DNA of 64,000 nucleotides from Dipteris shenzhenensis (taxonomy: Eukaryota; Polypodiophyta; Polypodiopsida; Gleicheniales). The notes under the pieces are model-generated. The model had not been told where the DNA came from. It did no database searches and saw nothing but the letters and a program-made list of their open reading frames with translations. The stretch's first letter is position 1. Every line of letters begins with the position of its first letter. The stretch lies in the NCBI GenBank assembly GCA_047967505.1, contig CM106538.1. The stretch is one strand, 5' to 3'. Shown here piece by piece: positions 42,392-53,685 of this stretch. The translations under genes were made by a program, and so were the position numbers.

Positions 42392-42560
42392 TGTGGGGTT
42401 AAAGGTCACTGTGCCTTAACCCCAGTTATGTACAATACTCAAACACATATATAAATGAATGAAAAAGAAGATTAGGGTGGTTCTGCACCCACCAAACTTG
42501 TGTGGCTCTCTGTCTCTCTCTCTCCTTCTTCCTTTCTTGCTTCCGTTGAGAGCACTCTCA
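42392..42560 (+). repeat. Co5 5' LTR
   Basis: TGTGGGGTTAAAGG ... GCACTCTCA. A TATA box (ATATATAAAT, 42447-42456) lies only about 55 bp from the LTR start, so U3 is unusually short. An internal palindrome, GTTAAAGG/CCTTAAC, lies near the start. Confidence 0.95.
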
Positions 42561-42562
42561 AC

Positions 42563-42574
42563 TGGTATCAGAGC
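42563..42574 (+). promoter_or_regulatory. Co5 primer-binding site
   Basis: TGGTATCAGAGC, the exact complement expected for the initiator tRNA-Met 3' end in copia elements, two bases after the LTR. Confidence 0.95.
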
Positions 42575-43985
42575 CCGGGTGATCTAGCTGAGCGTGCGTG
42601 AATGCTTGAAGCTCAGCAGCTCTGTGGGAGGAAGGAGAAGCTCTGTGGGAAGCTTTGTGGGTGACTTTACTTGCATCCGAGTGTGCAGAGACCTTGGAGG
42701 AACCTTTGGAAAAGTCACTTTGGCTTTGCGAAGTGGTTTTGAGAGCCTGTTAAGAGCTTTCAAAGAAAAAGTCGTTTTTTGAGGATTTCCCTGTTCCGTT
42801 CGATGACAGAGACTCCGTATTGACTTGTAGAGGCAACTATTGCTTGCTTTTGGTGTCCACATTACTTCAGGAGCTTGGAAACACCTTCATTCTTGAATCT
42901 GGGATCATTTCAGTGGATTTCTGACTCACTGTATCAGTTCCTGCGTTTTTTGCCCGGGTGTTGGAACTCAAGTTTGGAGCAACCATTTGCAGATCTGTCA
43001 GTTCCGGTGGACTCAGGAGGTCCTAAAACTTCTATGTTGCTCATCATTCGCACTCTGGTGGAGTTTACAGATAGATCTGTTTCCAAAAACGTTTTTCAGT
43101 CCGTGTGTTGGACCCAGTGATTGAGACCAGGGTTTCCAAAACCGTCTGTCCCATTGCGTTCCGGACACCCAAAAACCCCTACCTATCAGTTCTTGCGTGA
43201 TTCGGTGGAGGATTTTCAGAGTTATAAATCTCTGTGTATTCGATTTCGTCTCTCTGTTATGCATTTTTCATGCTAAGGTTTTGAAACCTTAGATTTATGC
43301 CACATGGCAGTGGATAAGTGTTGACTCCCATTTCTCATTCATCGGTTGGGATTTTGGAGTTTTGGCAGAAGAGAGATATTTGCAGATTTTCTTGCTGAGT
43401 CCGATTATGCAATGGCGCCCATGTTTTGAAGCATCTCAGGTTCTATTTTCAGTAGCGCTCATTACCGTGGGACTATGATTTCTTGAGTATACCTTATGCA
43501 GATCACTCTGGTTGCAGTTTGAGCAGTGTGCGCTCATTCGTGGTATGCATTGGGTTGCAGTGGATGATTTATAGGCCATTTGGATGCATTGCGGTCCTTG
43601 TTGGATGCGCTGATAGGCCCAAATTGCCTTGTGGGATGCTATTTATATGGACGCTTTGCACATGGATGCTATTTTATGCTGAGGGACAGCTTTGACACAT
43701 TGCAGGTGATGCACTGATAGTGCTATGCTCTCTTGGATGAGACATTATTGATGCATATGCCAGTGGACAGTTTTATGCTTGAGTCATTTGGCACTTATTG
43801 GCATTTTCTTTTGGGCCAGATTTGCTCATATGGATGCATAGTATATGCACATGAGTCAGATGCTTTGAGTTTTGAGTTTTGGTGATATTTCACTCTATTG
43901 TGGCATACACATTTGGGTGCACCTAGTATTTGGTGTGATTCTCTCTTGCAGGCACTAGCATTTGGGATTTTGCTTTATTTGCATC
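42575..43985 (+). other. Co5 long leader
   Basis: About 1.41 kb between PBS and gag ATG, shared almost base for base with Co7 (55492-56907). It holds many short frames (for example 43483-43695) with several upstream ATGs, and no domain I recognise. The length is several times the whole LTR. Confidence 0.75.
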
Positions 43986-46825
43986 ATGGCATCCTCTTCC
44001 ATGCCTGAAAAGGAGTTTTTCAGCATTAAAAAGTTTGATGGGACAAACTTTTCTTTGTGGAAAGAACAGATAAGGGATGTGCTTATTCAAAAGAAGCAGA
44101 TTAAACCCTTGGCAGGGATTGAAGCTAAGCCTGCAAATATGTCTGAGGATGATTGGAATGAGTTGGATGCATTAGCAAAGTTTACTATTAGACTTCATCT
44201 TGCAGAGTCAGTTTATTTCACAGTAGTAAATGAGCAAACTACGGAAGATTTATGGAAGAAACTGTGTGCCACTTATGAGAAGGAAACTGCCTCTAATAAA
44301 GTTTACCTCATGAAGAGGTTGTTTGAGCTGCAGATGAAGGAAGGGGTCTCCATTGCTTCTCACTTGAATGAATTCAATATTATTTTCAGCCAGCTTCAGG
44401 CTCAGAAAATGAATTTTGATGCAGAGACTAAGGCAATATTTCTCTTATGTTCATTGCCATCCTCATGGGATACCTTCCGTACAGCTGTCAGTAACTCTGC
44501 ACCTGGTGGAGTACTGAAATTTGATGATGTTGTGGGTAGCTTGTTGGCCGAGGAGATTAGACGGAAGTCTATGGATGGCAACAAGCAGGATGCAGCCTTA
44601 AATGTGCAAAGGGACAGATCACAGTTCAGGGGGAAGTCCCAAGAAAGAGGGAAGTCTCGTAGCAAATCCAAGGCACGGAACATTGAGTGTTACCATTGTG
44701 GCAAGAAGGGCCATATGAAAAAGGATTGCTACAAGCTGAAAAGAGAGCAAAAGGATAAGAAAAAGAATGCAAATTGGGGTGCAAATCAAAAGGAAGAGAG
44801 TCCAAGGGAGGACAAAGGAAAAGTGAAGATCGAGGAGATCAATGCAGTCACACGTGATAGTGACAATGATGTTCTCTTCATGTCTAGTTTATCTGCAGAG
44901 TTGCTTACCACTTCAGATGATGCATATTCCTAGAATTGGATTTTGGATTCTGGTGCTTCATTCCATGTTACTCCCCATAGGGAATGGTTCTCCACTTATG
45001 ACAGTGGAAAGACAGGTTGTGTGCATCTTGGAAATGACTATGCATGTGACATAGTGGGAGCAGGTGACATAAAGTTTTCTTTTGCAAATGGGTCTGCATT
45101 TGTTTTAAAACATGTGAGACATGTGCCTAAGCTGACCAAGAGTCTTATTTCAGTGGGTCAGCTAGATGATGCTGGTTTTCACACCACTTTTGGCTTTCAA
45201 AGTTGGAAAATTCAAAAGGGCTCTATGCTTTTGGCCAGGGGTGCCAAGTGTGGGACTTTGTATCCCTTACATGTATCAGGGGTATTTGATCATGTTGTTG
45301 CAATAACCGAGCAGCCAAGCACTTCTTTGTGGCATTGCAGGTTGGGGCACATGAGCCAGAATGGAATGAAACTCTTATGCCGTTTGGGTTATGTACCGCA
45401 CTTGAGTTTCTCTGATTTTGAATTTTGTGAGCATTGACTAAATCAGCCCATAAAAGAAGGGGAAAGAAAGAGTTTGAAATGCTTGATTTGGTGCATTCAG
45501 ACGTATGTGGTCCCATGCCTACACGGTCATTAGGCGGGGCTGAATACTATGTGACATTCATTGATGATGCAACTAGGAAAGTGTGGGCTTATGCTATAGC
45601 TCGGAAGAGTGATGTGTTCCAGGTATTTCAGAAATGGCTGGCCTTGGTTGAGAATCAGTCAGGTAGAATGCTTAAATGCCTACGGACTGACAATGGTGGA
45701 GAGTATCTCTCTCATGACTTTCAGCATTTCTGTGATACTCGTGGGATTAAGAGGGAGCTTACATCCCCTCGTACTCCAGAGCAAAATCCAGTTGCAGAAA
45801 AGATGAACCGTACCATTCAAGAAAGTTTGCAATGCATGCTTTCCAATGCAAGTATTTCTGGTGGTTTTTGGGCTGAGGCAATGAAGACTGCAGTGCATGT
45901 GATCAATAGATCACCTAGTAATAGTTTGGATGGTGGTATTCTTGAAGAGGCATGGAGTGGCAAGAAGCCCTCTTACTCTCATTTGCATATATTTGGGTGT
46001 GAGGCATATGCACATGTGCCAAAAGAGCTTCGAAAGAAGCTAGATCCTAAGTCTAGGAAATGCATCTTTCTGGGTTATGGTGAAAGTGGAGAGATGGGCT
46101 ATCGTCTCTGGGATCCAGAAGCAAAGAAGATCATATGCAGCCATGATGTGGTCTTTAATGAGAAGAAGATGCATAAGGCACCCATGAGGGATGTGGAAAT
46201 GAGGAGAATCACTTTCCAGGATGTGAATCCACCTACATATGTTGATAGACAGCAAGCTGTCCATGCACCAAATGTGCAAGAAATGGTACCACCAAGTACT
46301 CCCACAGGTATACAATCAAGGGTAGATAATGGATCATCTATTGGTGGAAATGATGAGCCAAATATGGCTGATATGCAAATGGGACAGCAAGCTGAAATGC
46401 CCTTGAGAAGATCATCTAGAGTGTCTAGACCACCTGATAGGTTTGTTCTAGGGGTAGACTATGTGATGCTTACTGATTGCAGGGAGCCTTCTTGCTACAG
46501 AGAGGCTATGATGCGTGAGGATCAACGCAAGTGGGAGTATGCTATGCAATCAGAGATGAGTTCACTTATGAAGAATAAGATTTGGGACTTGGTTTCTTTG
46601 CCACATGGAAAGAAAGCATTGCCATTTCAGCTAGCACGGAATCCGGTCTTTCATGCAAAGACCAAACACATTGAGGTCAGGTACCATTTCATCAGGGAGG
46701 TACTTGAGGACAAGCGCATAGAGCTTGTCAAGGTTCATACAGATGATAACCCTGCAGATATGCTGACGAAGAGTCTACCTAGTCAGCGGTTTGAGTATTG
46801 TCGTGTATTGATGGGCATTGGATAG
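43986..46825 (+). pseudogene. gag-pol: Co5 gag-pol, deletion derivative
   Basis: The start is ATG 43986 (MASSSMPEKEFFSIKKFDG). Gag includes the UBN2-like capsid part (YFTVVNEQTTEDLWKKLCAT) and CYHCGKKGHMKKDC at about 44690. A TAG at 44931-44933 replaces the CAG of Co7 just before WILDSGASFHVTPH. A 16-bp deletion at about 45437 shifts the frame in the integrase zinc region. Integrase motifs follow (RTDNGGEY, PVAEKMNRT). After KKALP (about 46622) the sequence jumps to QLARNPVFHAKTKHIEVRYH: the RT catalytic region and most of RNase H are absent. The end, VLMGIG, matches Co7. Confidence 0.92.
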
Positions 46826-46878
46826 TATGCTCACTAGTTGTTCTCCCTTAAAGGCACATTGTCCTTTAAGTGGGAGGT

Positions 46879-47035
46879 TGTGGGGTTAAAGGTCACTGTG
46901 CCTTAACCCCAGTTATGTACAATACTCAAACACATATATAAATGAATGAAAAAGAAGATTAGGGTGGTTCTGCACCCACCAAACTTGTGTGGCTCTCTCC
47001 GTCTTCCTTTCTTGCTTCCGTTGAGAGCACTCTCA
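46879..47035 (+). repeat. Co5 3' LTR with polypurine tract before it
   Basis: 157 bp, directly preceded by AAGTGGGAGGT as PPT. It ends GCACTCTCA, followed by AGACT. It is 12 bp shorter in the CT run than the 5' LTR. Confidence 0.95.
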
Positions 47036-47501
47036 AGACTTAGGCTTGATGCACTATTGTTTAGGGATTGAAGTCTAGCAAGAGCCAGATGAGATATTCA
47101 TCTCTCAGTAGAAATATGCAAGGGAGATCTTGAAGGCATTTTGTATGTCCCAGTGCAAGGAGATAGCTACACCGATGGAGGTAAATATGAGGTTGTCTAT
47201 GGAGGATGCCTCACCACCAGTAGAAATCGGGAGGTATAGGAAGTTGGTCGGCAATCTCATCTATTTGTCCAACACCAGACCGGACATCTTGCTGTTGGCG
47301 TTTTGAGCAGGTTCTCCAATAAGCCCCGAGAGAATCATTGGAATGCACGGATGCAGGTGCTCACGTGTGTGAAGGGAACTCTTGATTATGGCATCACTTA
47401 TGGTACAGGCACTTCCTTGGCTGGTCATTGTGACTTGGATTGTGGGTTGGAGATGTTGATTCCTGGAAATCAGTTTCTAGATATTGTTTCTCTTTAGGTT
47501 C
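47036..47501 (+). pseudogene. pol: Co3 RT/RNase H, part 2
   Basis: It resumes with AGACTTAGGCTTGATGCAC, i.e. DLGLMHYCLGIEV, then a TAG for Trp, DEIFISQ, a TAG, and KYAREILKAFCMSQCKEIAT. PVEIGRYRKLVGNLIYLSNT follows, with TRPDI and a broken continuation (GMHG/ERIIGMHGC) into LDYGITYGTG. It ends at TTTAGGTTC where Co6 is inserted; GGTTC is the duplicated target. Confidence 0.85.
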
Positions 47502-47758
47502 TGACAAAATATGAAGAGGGGAGAGGAGAAGAGTGGAGATGAGGAGAGAGGGCACAGCTAGAGAGCACACCACAAATGACTAACTGTACACTAGAATTAG
47601 TTGAAAAAATAGAATATATACAAACCCTTTTAGGGTTAGGGTTAGGGGATCTAACCCTTTCCTTTATAGCACTCTATAAGGTTAGTGCTATGCACATATG
47701 ATCACGTGATGGTGCTATGCACACATGATCACATGATGTTGAGCGTGAACTCTCAACA
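47502..47758 (-). repeat. Co6 3' LTR with polypurine tract
   Basis: On the minus strand it runs TGTTGAGAGTTCACGC ... TATTTTGTCA, preceded by the PPT TTGAGGGAAGG (plus 47759-47769). It contains CTATAAAGGAAAGG (TATA, near 47660) and the telomere-like CCCTAACCCTAACCCTAAAA just after it (47626-47648 plus strand). Confidence 0.95.
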
Positions 47759-47846
47759 CCTTCCCTCAAGATCAACATCATGAAGTAGGCCTTCCCTCAA
47801 GATGATGATTCTGGGGAATCGAAGAAGGACTGAGCATTACATTCCA

Positions 47847-50800
47847 TCACACCCCTTTAATGGGAATGTCCTTCCTCTGCATCAAACCAAGAGCTAGTCG
47901 GTGTTTCTCGAATAGCTCTTTCGAGTGGTTTGGTAAAGATGTCTGCAACATTTTCTTTGCTATCACAATGTTGCAGTGTGATGTCACCAAGTAACACTCT
48001 TTCTCTGATGAAGTGCTCTCTGACATCAATGTGCTTTGTTCTGGAGTGATATACTGGATTTTTGGCCAATGCTTGAGCCGATTGATTATCACATTATATT
48101 GTTGTTGGCTTTGACTCATCAAAGTAATCTGTTTCTGACAATAGTCTTCTGAGCCATATAGCCTCACATGCACCTGTAGTGAGTGCTCTATATTCTGCTT
48201 CAGTCGAAGACAAAGAAACAGTTGGCTGTTTGTTTGACAACCATGATATAGCACCTTGAGCAAGGAAAAATGCATATCCCTGTGTCGATCTCCTGGTCTC
48301 ATGATCTCCAGCATAGTCATTGTCACAGTATCCATGCAACCGTGGATGACTTCCTCTGTATTCTATCCCAAACTGTCTTGTACCTCTGATGTATCTCAAG
48401 ACTCTTTTGGCTGCATTCCAGTGAGACTGTTTTGGATTTGCCATAAACTGTGCTAGTGAGCTTACTGCATAACAAATATCTGGTCGTGTGATTGTCAGAT
48501 ATATAAGAGATCCAATGAGTTGCCTGTAGTATCTGTCATTGACTGTAGGCTTTTCTGAATCTTTAGTAAGTTTCAAACTCTGTTCCATGGGAGTGGCTGC
48601 AATCTTGCAATCGGCCATATGAAACTTCTTCAGGAGACTGTCAACATACTTGAGCTGACTCATGAATGTGCTATCTGAATCTCTCCAGAACTCAATTCCA
48701 AGACAATAGTGCATAAGTCCAAGATCTTTCATGTCGAACTCTGCAGATAAGTCTTGTTTTAGTTTTCTGATGAAGCTATCCTTGCTTCGTGTCACAATCA
48801 GATCATCTACGTACAAAAGTGCAATAGTAATATCTTCCCCTTGAACTTTGTAGTAGAGAGTATGATCTGCATTGGACTTCAGGTATCCCAGATCAGTAAA
48901 ATACTGGTCAATTCTACTGTACCAACTTCTGGGGGCTTGCTTTAAGCCGTAGAGACTTTTCTTGAGATGGCAAACCTTGTTCTCTTTTCCTGGTTCAACA
49001 TAACCGGCTGGTTGTTGCATGTAGACTTCCTCGTCTAGATAACCATTGAGAAATGCATTCTTGACATCGAGCTGATACACATTCCATTTACTGAGTGTCG
49101 CTAGTGATATCAAGAACCGTATGGAATCCATCTTTGCTACTGGAGCATAAGTCTCATCATAATCTTGGCCATATTGTTGTGCAAATCCTTTTGCAACTAA
49201 TCTGGCTTTGTATCTCTGAATACTGCCATCTGGATTGTACTTCACTTTGTATACCCATTTGTTGGCTATGGCCTTCTTTCCTGGTGGAAGGTCGCATAAT
49301 TCCCAAGTGTTATTTTTATACAAAGCATCCATTTCTTCATTCATAGCAGTTTGCCATTCTGGCTTCTCTACTGCGTCTTCGAAGTACACTAGCTCTTCTG
49401 TAGCCATGATGGTAGTCATAAGAGCATAGTTGGTGGTTTCCACCTGAATTGCTTTGCCTTTCTGAGCATATGTCAATCTGGCTGGTGGTCTGCTTTCCCT
49501 AGTAGACCGTCTGAGCTGCTGTGGCACTGCTTGGGGTGTTGCTGGCAATTCTTGCTCTTCTTCATCAACCTGTTCTATAGATGACTGTGAAGTCGATGCT
49601 TCTATCTCCTGTGTAGGTGAGGTTTTCCATTCTGATTCCTCATCGAAGATTACATCTCTGGAGATAATGACTTTGTGGTTGATGGGATCATACAATTTGT
49701 ATGCTTTACTTTCTTCACTGTAGCCTACCATGATGCATTTGCGTGACTTCGCATCCAATTTCCTACGATGATCATCATGTATGTGGGCATATGCTATGCA
49801 ACCAAATATGCGGAGATGCCCAATGCGTGGCTTGTGTCCAGTGAATGCTTCATAAGGAGTCATACCTTGTATCGGTTCGGTAGGAAGCCGATTAAGCAAG
49901 TAGTTAGTTGTAGCTATTGCTTCTGCCCAATACTGATTTGGAAGATGCTTTTCACTAAGCATTGCTCTAGCACTGTCTGCTAAAGTCCCATTCTTCCTTT
50001 CAGCTATTGCATTTTGCTGAGGAGTATTTGCACATGTGAATTGTCTTCGAATACCGTGAGTTTTGCAAAAGTTCATGAATGCTGAAGACATGTATTCACC
50101 TCCTCTGTCTGATCTCATGACCTTGATCTTTCTGCCTGTTTGGTTTTCTACCATGGCTTTGAATTCTTGAAATTTGGTAAACACTTCAGATTTCTCTTTC
50201 AGAAAGTAGACCCAACAATATCTGCTATAGTCGTCGATGAAGGTCAAGTAATAAAGTGAACCATTGATGCTGCGGGTCTGGGCATAACCCCATACATCTG
50301 TATGAATTAAATCAAGAATACCTCGTGCACGAGAGGTACTTCTGACAAAGTTGGTTCGCTTTTGTTTGCCGAAGCAGCATGCTTCACAAACCTTTCCAAG
50401 AAACTGTAGCTTCGGAATCCCAATTGCCATATTTTGATTCCTTAGATCTAACAAGTACTTGAAGTTGACATGACCATATCTCTTGTGCCATTTTGCAGAT
50501 AGTGGCATCTGTTGCATTTGAGCTGACATGGCATGCTTATCTGGTACTGTAGCTAGCATCTTGTATAAGCGTCCTTCCTTGACACCTTTTGCTACTAGCT
50601 GACCTCTTTTGGATTTGTCTCTGATAGTGCATTCATCACCGTCGAAGATGACTTTGTAGTTGTGTTCCGTCATTTGACCTACTGACAAAAGGTTCTTGCT
50701 GAGCTTCGGAACATAGAGCACATCTTTGACTAATCCTTTTGTACCAGTGAAATTGTTCATAGGGATAACACCTGTCCCTTGAACCGGATTCGGTGTATTG

Positions 50801-50906
50801 TCTGCTGTGTAGATGACATTCTTTTGACCTTCTAATGGCTTCATTTCTGTGAACCATTCCTAATGATTTGTCATATGAGATGATGCACCGCTGTCGATGT
50901 ACCAAG
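47847..50906 (-). pseudogene. pol: Co6 protease-integrase-RT-RNase H
   Basis: Protease: DPWYIDSGASSHMTNH, then a TAG at 50862-50860 before EWFTEMKPLEG. From the ATG at 50844 the frame is open for 916 codons: the integrase zinc region KWHKRYGHVNFKYLLDL...CEACCFGKQ, DLIHTDVWGYAQT, MRSDRGGEY, NAIAERKNGTLADS; RT with [50 protein letters not shown] and LLYVDDLIVT; and RNase H with YAGDHETRRSTQGY and LSSTEAEYRALTTGACEAIW. A TAA at about 48093 replaces the Tyr codon of I-YCDN. A second frame carries KNPVYHSRTKHIDVREHF, and a frameshift near 47930 follows FTKPLE. The domain set is complete, but four lesions inactivate it. Confidence 0.9.
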
Positions 50907-52115
50907 GATCCTGTTCCACTTGGTCGACTTGATAACTGAAATCCTCTTTGGGATTGAAATCAGTGTGTCTAGGTGCATTGTATCAGTCTGATGCAATTCC
51001 TCACTTGCAAGAAACATATTTCCATGTTCATTTGCAAAATGACTGTGACTAGAATGTCCACCACGATGATTTCCTCTTCCTCGGGAATTCCCTTGATTAC
51101 TGCTGGATTGACCGCCTTGGTCATACTGCTTCTTGCGGCAATCTCTTTCATAGTGTCCAAACTTGTGACAATAGTTGCATTGAATGTTTGACACATTGGT
51201 GGATGCATTCCCTCGTCCTTGGAATCTTCCTCGGTTGGAATGATTTCCTCTTTGCTGATTTTGATGTTGCTGAGGATGCTGCTGATGCTGATGCTGATTC
51301 TGACTTTGATTTTGTTGATGATGATGACCACTTTTCTGATATGATCTACCTCTGTTTCTGCCTTTGCCTCTGCTTCTGTCTGAAGCGGTGAATGCTTGAT
51401 CATTAGAATGACCTTTACGTGCTTGAATGGCCTGAGTCCTGATTTCTTCACCAAGTAGAACTGACTGAAGTTCTTCAAGTGTTGGAATTTGCCGTTGGAT
51501 GGCAATACTCTGGACTAGATTCTCATATCCTTCTCCTAGTCCATTTAGGATTACTTGAACCATTTCTGCGGGATTCATAGTTTCTCCTGCTGCTGCAAGT
51601 TGATTGTTGTAGTCTTTGATGCGGAGTACATAAGCATGACCGGTTTCATTGCTATTGCGGAAACTCTGGTTGATCTGGTTTCTCAGGGTGAGAATCCTGG
51701 ATGTGTTCTTGGACTCGTAGAGAGCTGCGAACATATCCCATGCTTCTTTTGATGTCTTGACTGTGTTGAGCTGTCCTAGCATGACATCTTGCACATTTTG
51801 CTTGATCAGGTGATAGGCATACTTATCTTTCTTATCCCATTCTGCTTGAGCTCGGGCAATGGCAGGATCTGCTACTCGTGTGGAAACTGTTTGTGTAGAT
51901 GTAGATCCCGATGTAGATCCCGTTGCTGGTGCTGTGACAACAGATGGAGTAGAGCTACTGGTGGCTGGATCGGCCAATGGTCTAGGTATGGATCCATTGA
52001 CATACTCCCATTTGTCCTGAAGCACAAGAATGGTCTCCATTCGGTATTTCCATGTACCGTAATTGGAGTTGTCTAACTTAGCAGATGCCTCCAGATTGAG
52101 GTTGCTAGTCGACAT
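50871..52115 (-). CDS. gag: Co6 Gag
   Basis: 414 codons from the ATG at 52115 (MSTSNLNLEASAKLDNSNYG). The capsid part carries TWKYRMETILVLQDKWEYVN and YAYHLIKQNVQDVMLGQLNT followed by SKEAWDMFAALYES, then DYNNQLAAAGETMNPAEMVQ. These are typical of copia Gag (UBN2/Retrotran_gag families). A Gln/His/Asn-rich stretch follows at about 255-300, then the knuckle CNYCHKFGHYERDC at about 310. The last 40 codons run out of frame into the protease region (MHLDTLISIPKRISVIK), because a one-base shift near 50980 separates Gag from Pol. The Gag itself looks intact. Confidence 0.88.
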   Translation of the reverse strand: MSTSNLNLEASAKLDNSNYGTWKYRMETILVLQDKWEYVNGSIPRPLADPATSSSTPSVVTAPATGSTSGSTSTQTVSTRVADPAIARAQAEWDKKDKYAYHLIKQNVQDVMLGQLNTVKTSKEAWDMFAALYESKNTSRILTLRNQINQSFRNSNETGHAYVLRIKDYNNQLAAAGETMNPAEMVQVILNGLGEGYENLVQSIAIQRQIPTLEELQSVLLGEEIRTQAIQARKGHSNDQAFTASDRSRGKGRNRGRSYQKSGHHHQQNQSQNQHQHQQHPQQHQNQQRGNHSNRGRFQGRGNASTNVSNIQCNYCHKFGHYERDCRKKQYDQGGQSSSNQGNSRGRGNHRGGHSSHSHFANEHGNMFLASEELHQTDTMHLDTLISIPKRISVIKSTKWNRILGTSTAVHHLI

Positions 52116-53059
52116 GGTGCAAACAATGTACTCAAAAGTGTCCTGAAAAACTCTGTATGAATCAACTGCAAATACACTGAAGATGCCAAGTGAAATCTCT
52201 GTACCGTCGGTGAAGATAGAACTGCTGTATATAAGATCTGATCTGTGTTACAAGGCTTGTGGCAATGATGCCGGGAATAGCCAAGAGGCTTTACAAGGCT
52301 GAAAAAAATGATGTGCACGATGCCGTGAGATAGCCAAATACAATGGTGGCATGTGTGTGTGAAATCAAGTGCTATCTGCCCACTGAATCAATCTGCAATG
52401 CCTCTGAACTCTGAAGTCTGCTCACTGAACTGATGAACGTAAGGTTTCCGGTAATGTAATGATGTGAAATCGGATGTGAGCATATGGACTGACTCCGAGT
52501 AGGTACTAGTCGGGAATTTCGGGCATGGCTTAGATTGGCAACTTGGGGAATTCAAAGCGTCCCCTCTATGGCGATCTAGTCTACTCTGATCTAGATCTAA
52601 ACCAACCGTCGATCGATGAAAGAGCAGCGAATAACTCCTTTTCCTTTGTTCTTTTTAAGTGCTGGGTCAGATGCGTCGATGTAGAGGCAAATGTGCGTGA
52701 AGGAAGTGGTTTTGCCGGCGAGGCTCAAATGTGAGTGTAACTTGCGCCGAAATGTGCACATGATGTAATGAGCGCGTAGAGCACAAAAAATCGAGCGACT
52801 TTCCTTTTTGGAGCACCCTCAAATTCTTCCTGGATCAAGAGATATGACTTGATCTAGGTGGAGGGGCAAAAGGAGTGCAAATGGTGCTCAATGATGATGT
52901 GTCACTGTGAGTCACATGCAGTGATGATGTGGCACTGTGCTTAGCAGGAGGTGTGCCAGTGAAGCTCTGTGCTGAGGTGGCAGGAGTGTGCACATGCAGT
53001 GTGTGCACAGTGTGCCTGGCAAGGGACTGTGCCTGCAGAGGGTCAGTGCTGACTGGACT

Positions 53060-53460
53060 GCTGAGGTGGCAGTGCTGAGGTGGCACTGATGATGTCAGCA
53101 GGGTGACGTGGCAATGTTGACGTGGCACTGATGACATGGCATAGGTAACGTGGCACTGGTGACATGGCACTGATGACATGGCACTGATGATGTGGCACTG
53201 ATGACGTGGCACGGGTGATGTGGCATAGGTGACGTGGCACTGATGACGCGGCACTGATGACGTGGCACTAATGACGTGGCACTGATGACGTGGCACAAGT
53301 GATGTGGCACTGATGATGTGGCAACTGACGTGGCAGATGATGTGGCAGTGCTGACGTGTCCTGCTTACGTGGCATTGATGACGTGGCAGGATGAGCTGGC
53401 AGGGGTGACGTGTCAATTTGAGATAAGGTGATGACGTGTCTCGTGGATAAGGACTCCACG
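53060..53460. repeat. 14-bp tandem array with TGACGTGG cores
   Basis: Units of about 14 bp (GATGACGTGGCACT and variants) repeat across 400 bp, regular at 53215-53290. I count nine exact TGACGTGG and three TGACGTGT; diverged units read GATGATGTGG or GTGACATGG. The ACGT core is the class recognised by plant bZIP factors. Confidence 0.85.
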
Positions 53461-53685
53461 TGTCAATAACGGATGTATGCCTTATCCTCCACGTGTCAGA
53501 GCGCGGGCAGCTAGAATCTTTGGAGATGCTCCGGAATCTTTAAAGATTCCGTCGATGGAGTCGTTGGTCTGCGGGCGTACCTCTCCAGTCGTCTTTTCGC
53601 AGCGTGGAACGACAGCAATGTGGTGACTTGTGTGTCGCAGGCTACTCCCACTAGGCTCGAACAGAAGCTGTTGACGTGAAGGAGC

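Larger units (their letters stand above)
42392..47035 (+). mobile_element. Co5: copia element, internally deleted, TSD AGACT
   Basis: LTRs of 169 bp (42392-42560) and 157 bp (46879-47035) flank a PBS, a leader of about 1.4 kb and a gag-pol relic. AGACT at 42387-42391 and 47036-47040 is an exact target duplication; the intact target GACAGACTTAGGCTTG is preserved in Co8 at about 63901. The LTRs appear identical except for 12 bp in a CT microsatellite and the adjoining bases. Co5 matches Co7 nearly base for base but lacks about 1.2 kb (all of RT, most of RNase H), so it could move only with proteins from a relative. Confidence 0.95.

Noticed and set aside
48256-49983. Plus-strand frames inside Co6 pol
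   Set aside because: Shadows of the 916-codon minus-strand frame.
52835-53416. Minus-strand frame of 193 codons with His/Cys/Pro periodicity (PRHQCHV)
   Set aside because: Direct translation of the 14-bp TGACGTGG array; the regular His/Cys spacing is not a zinc-finger pattern.
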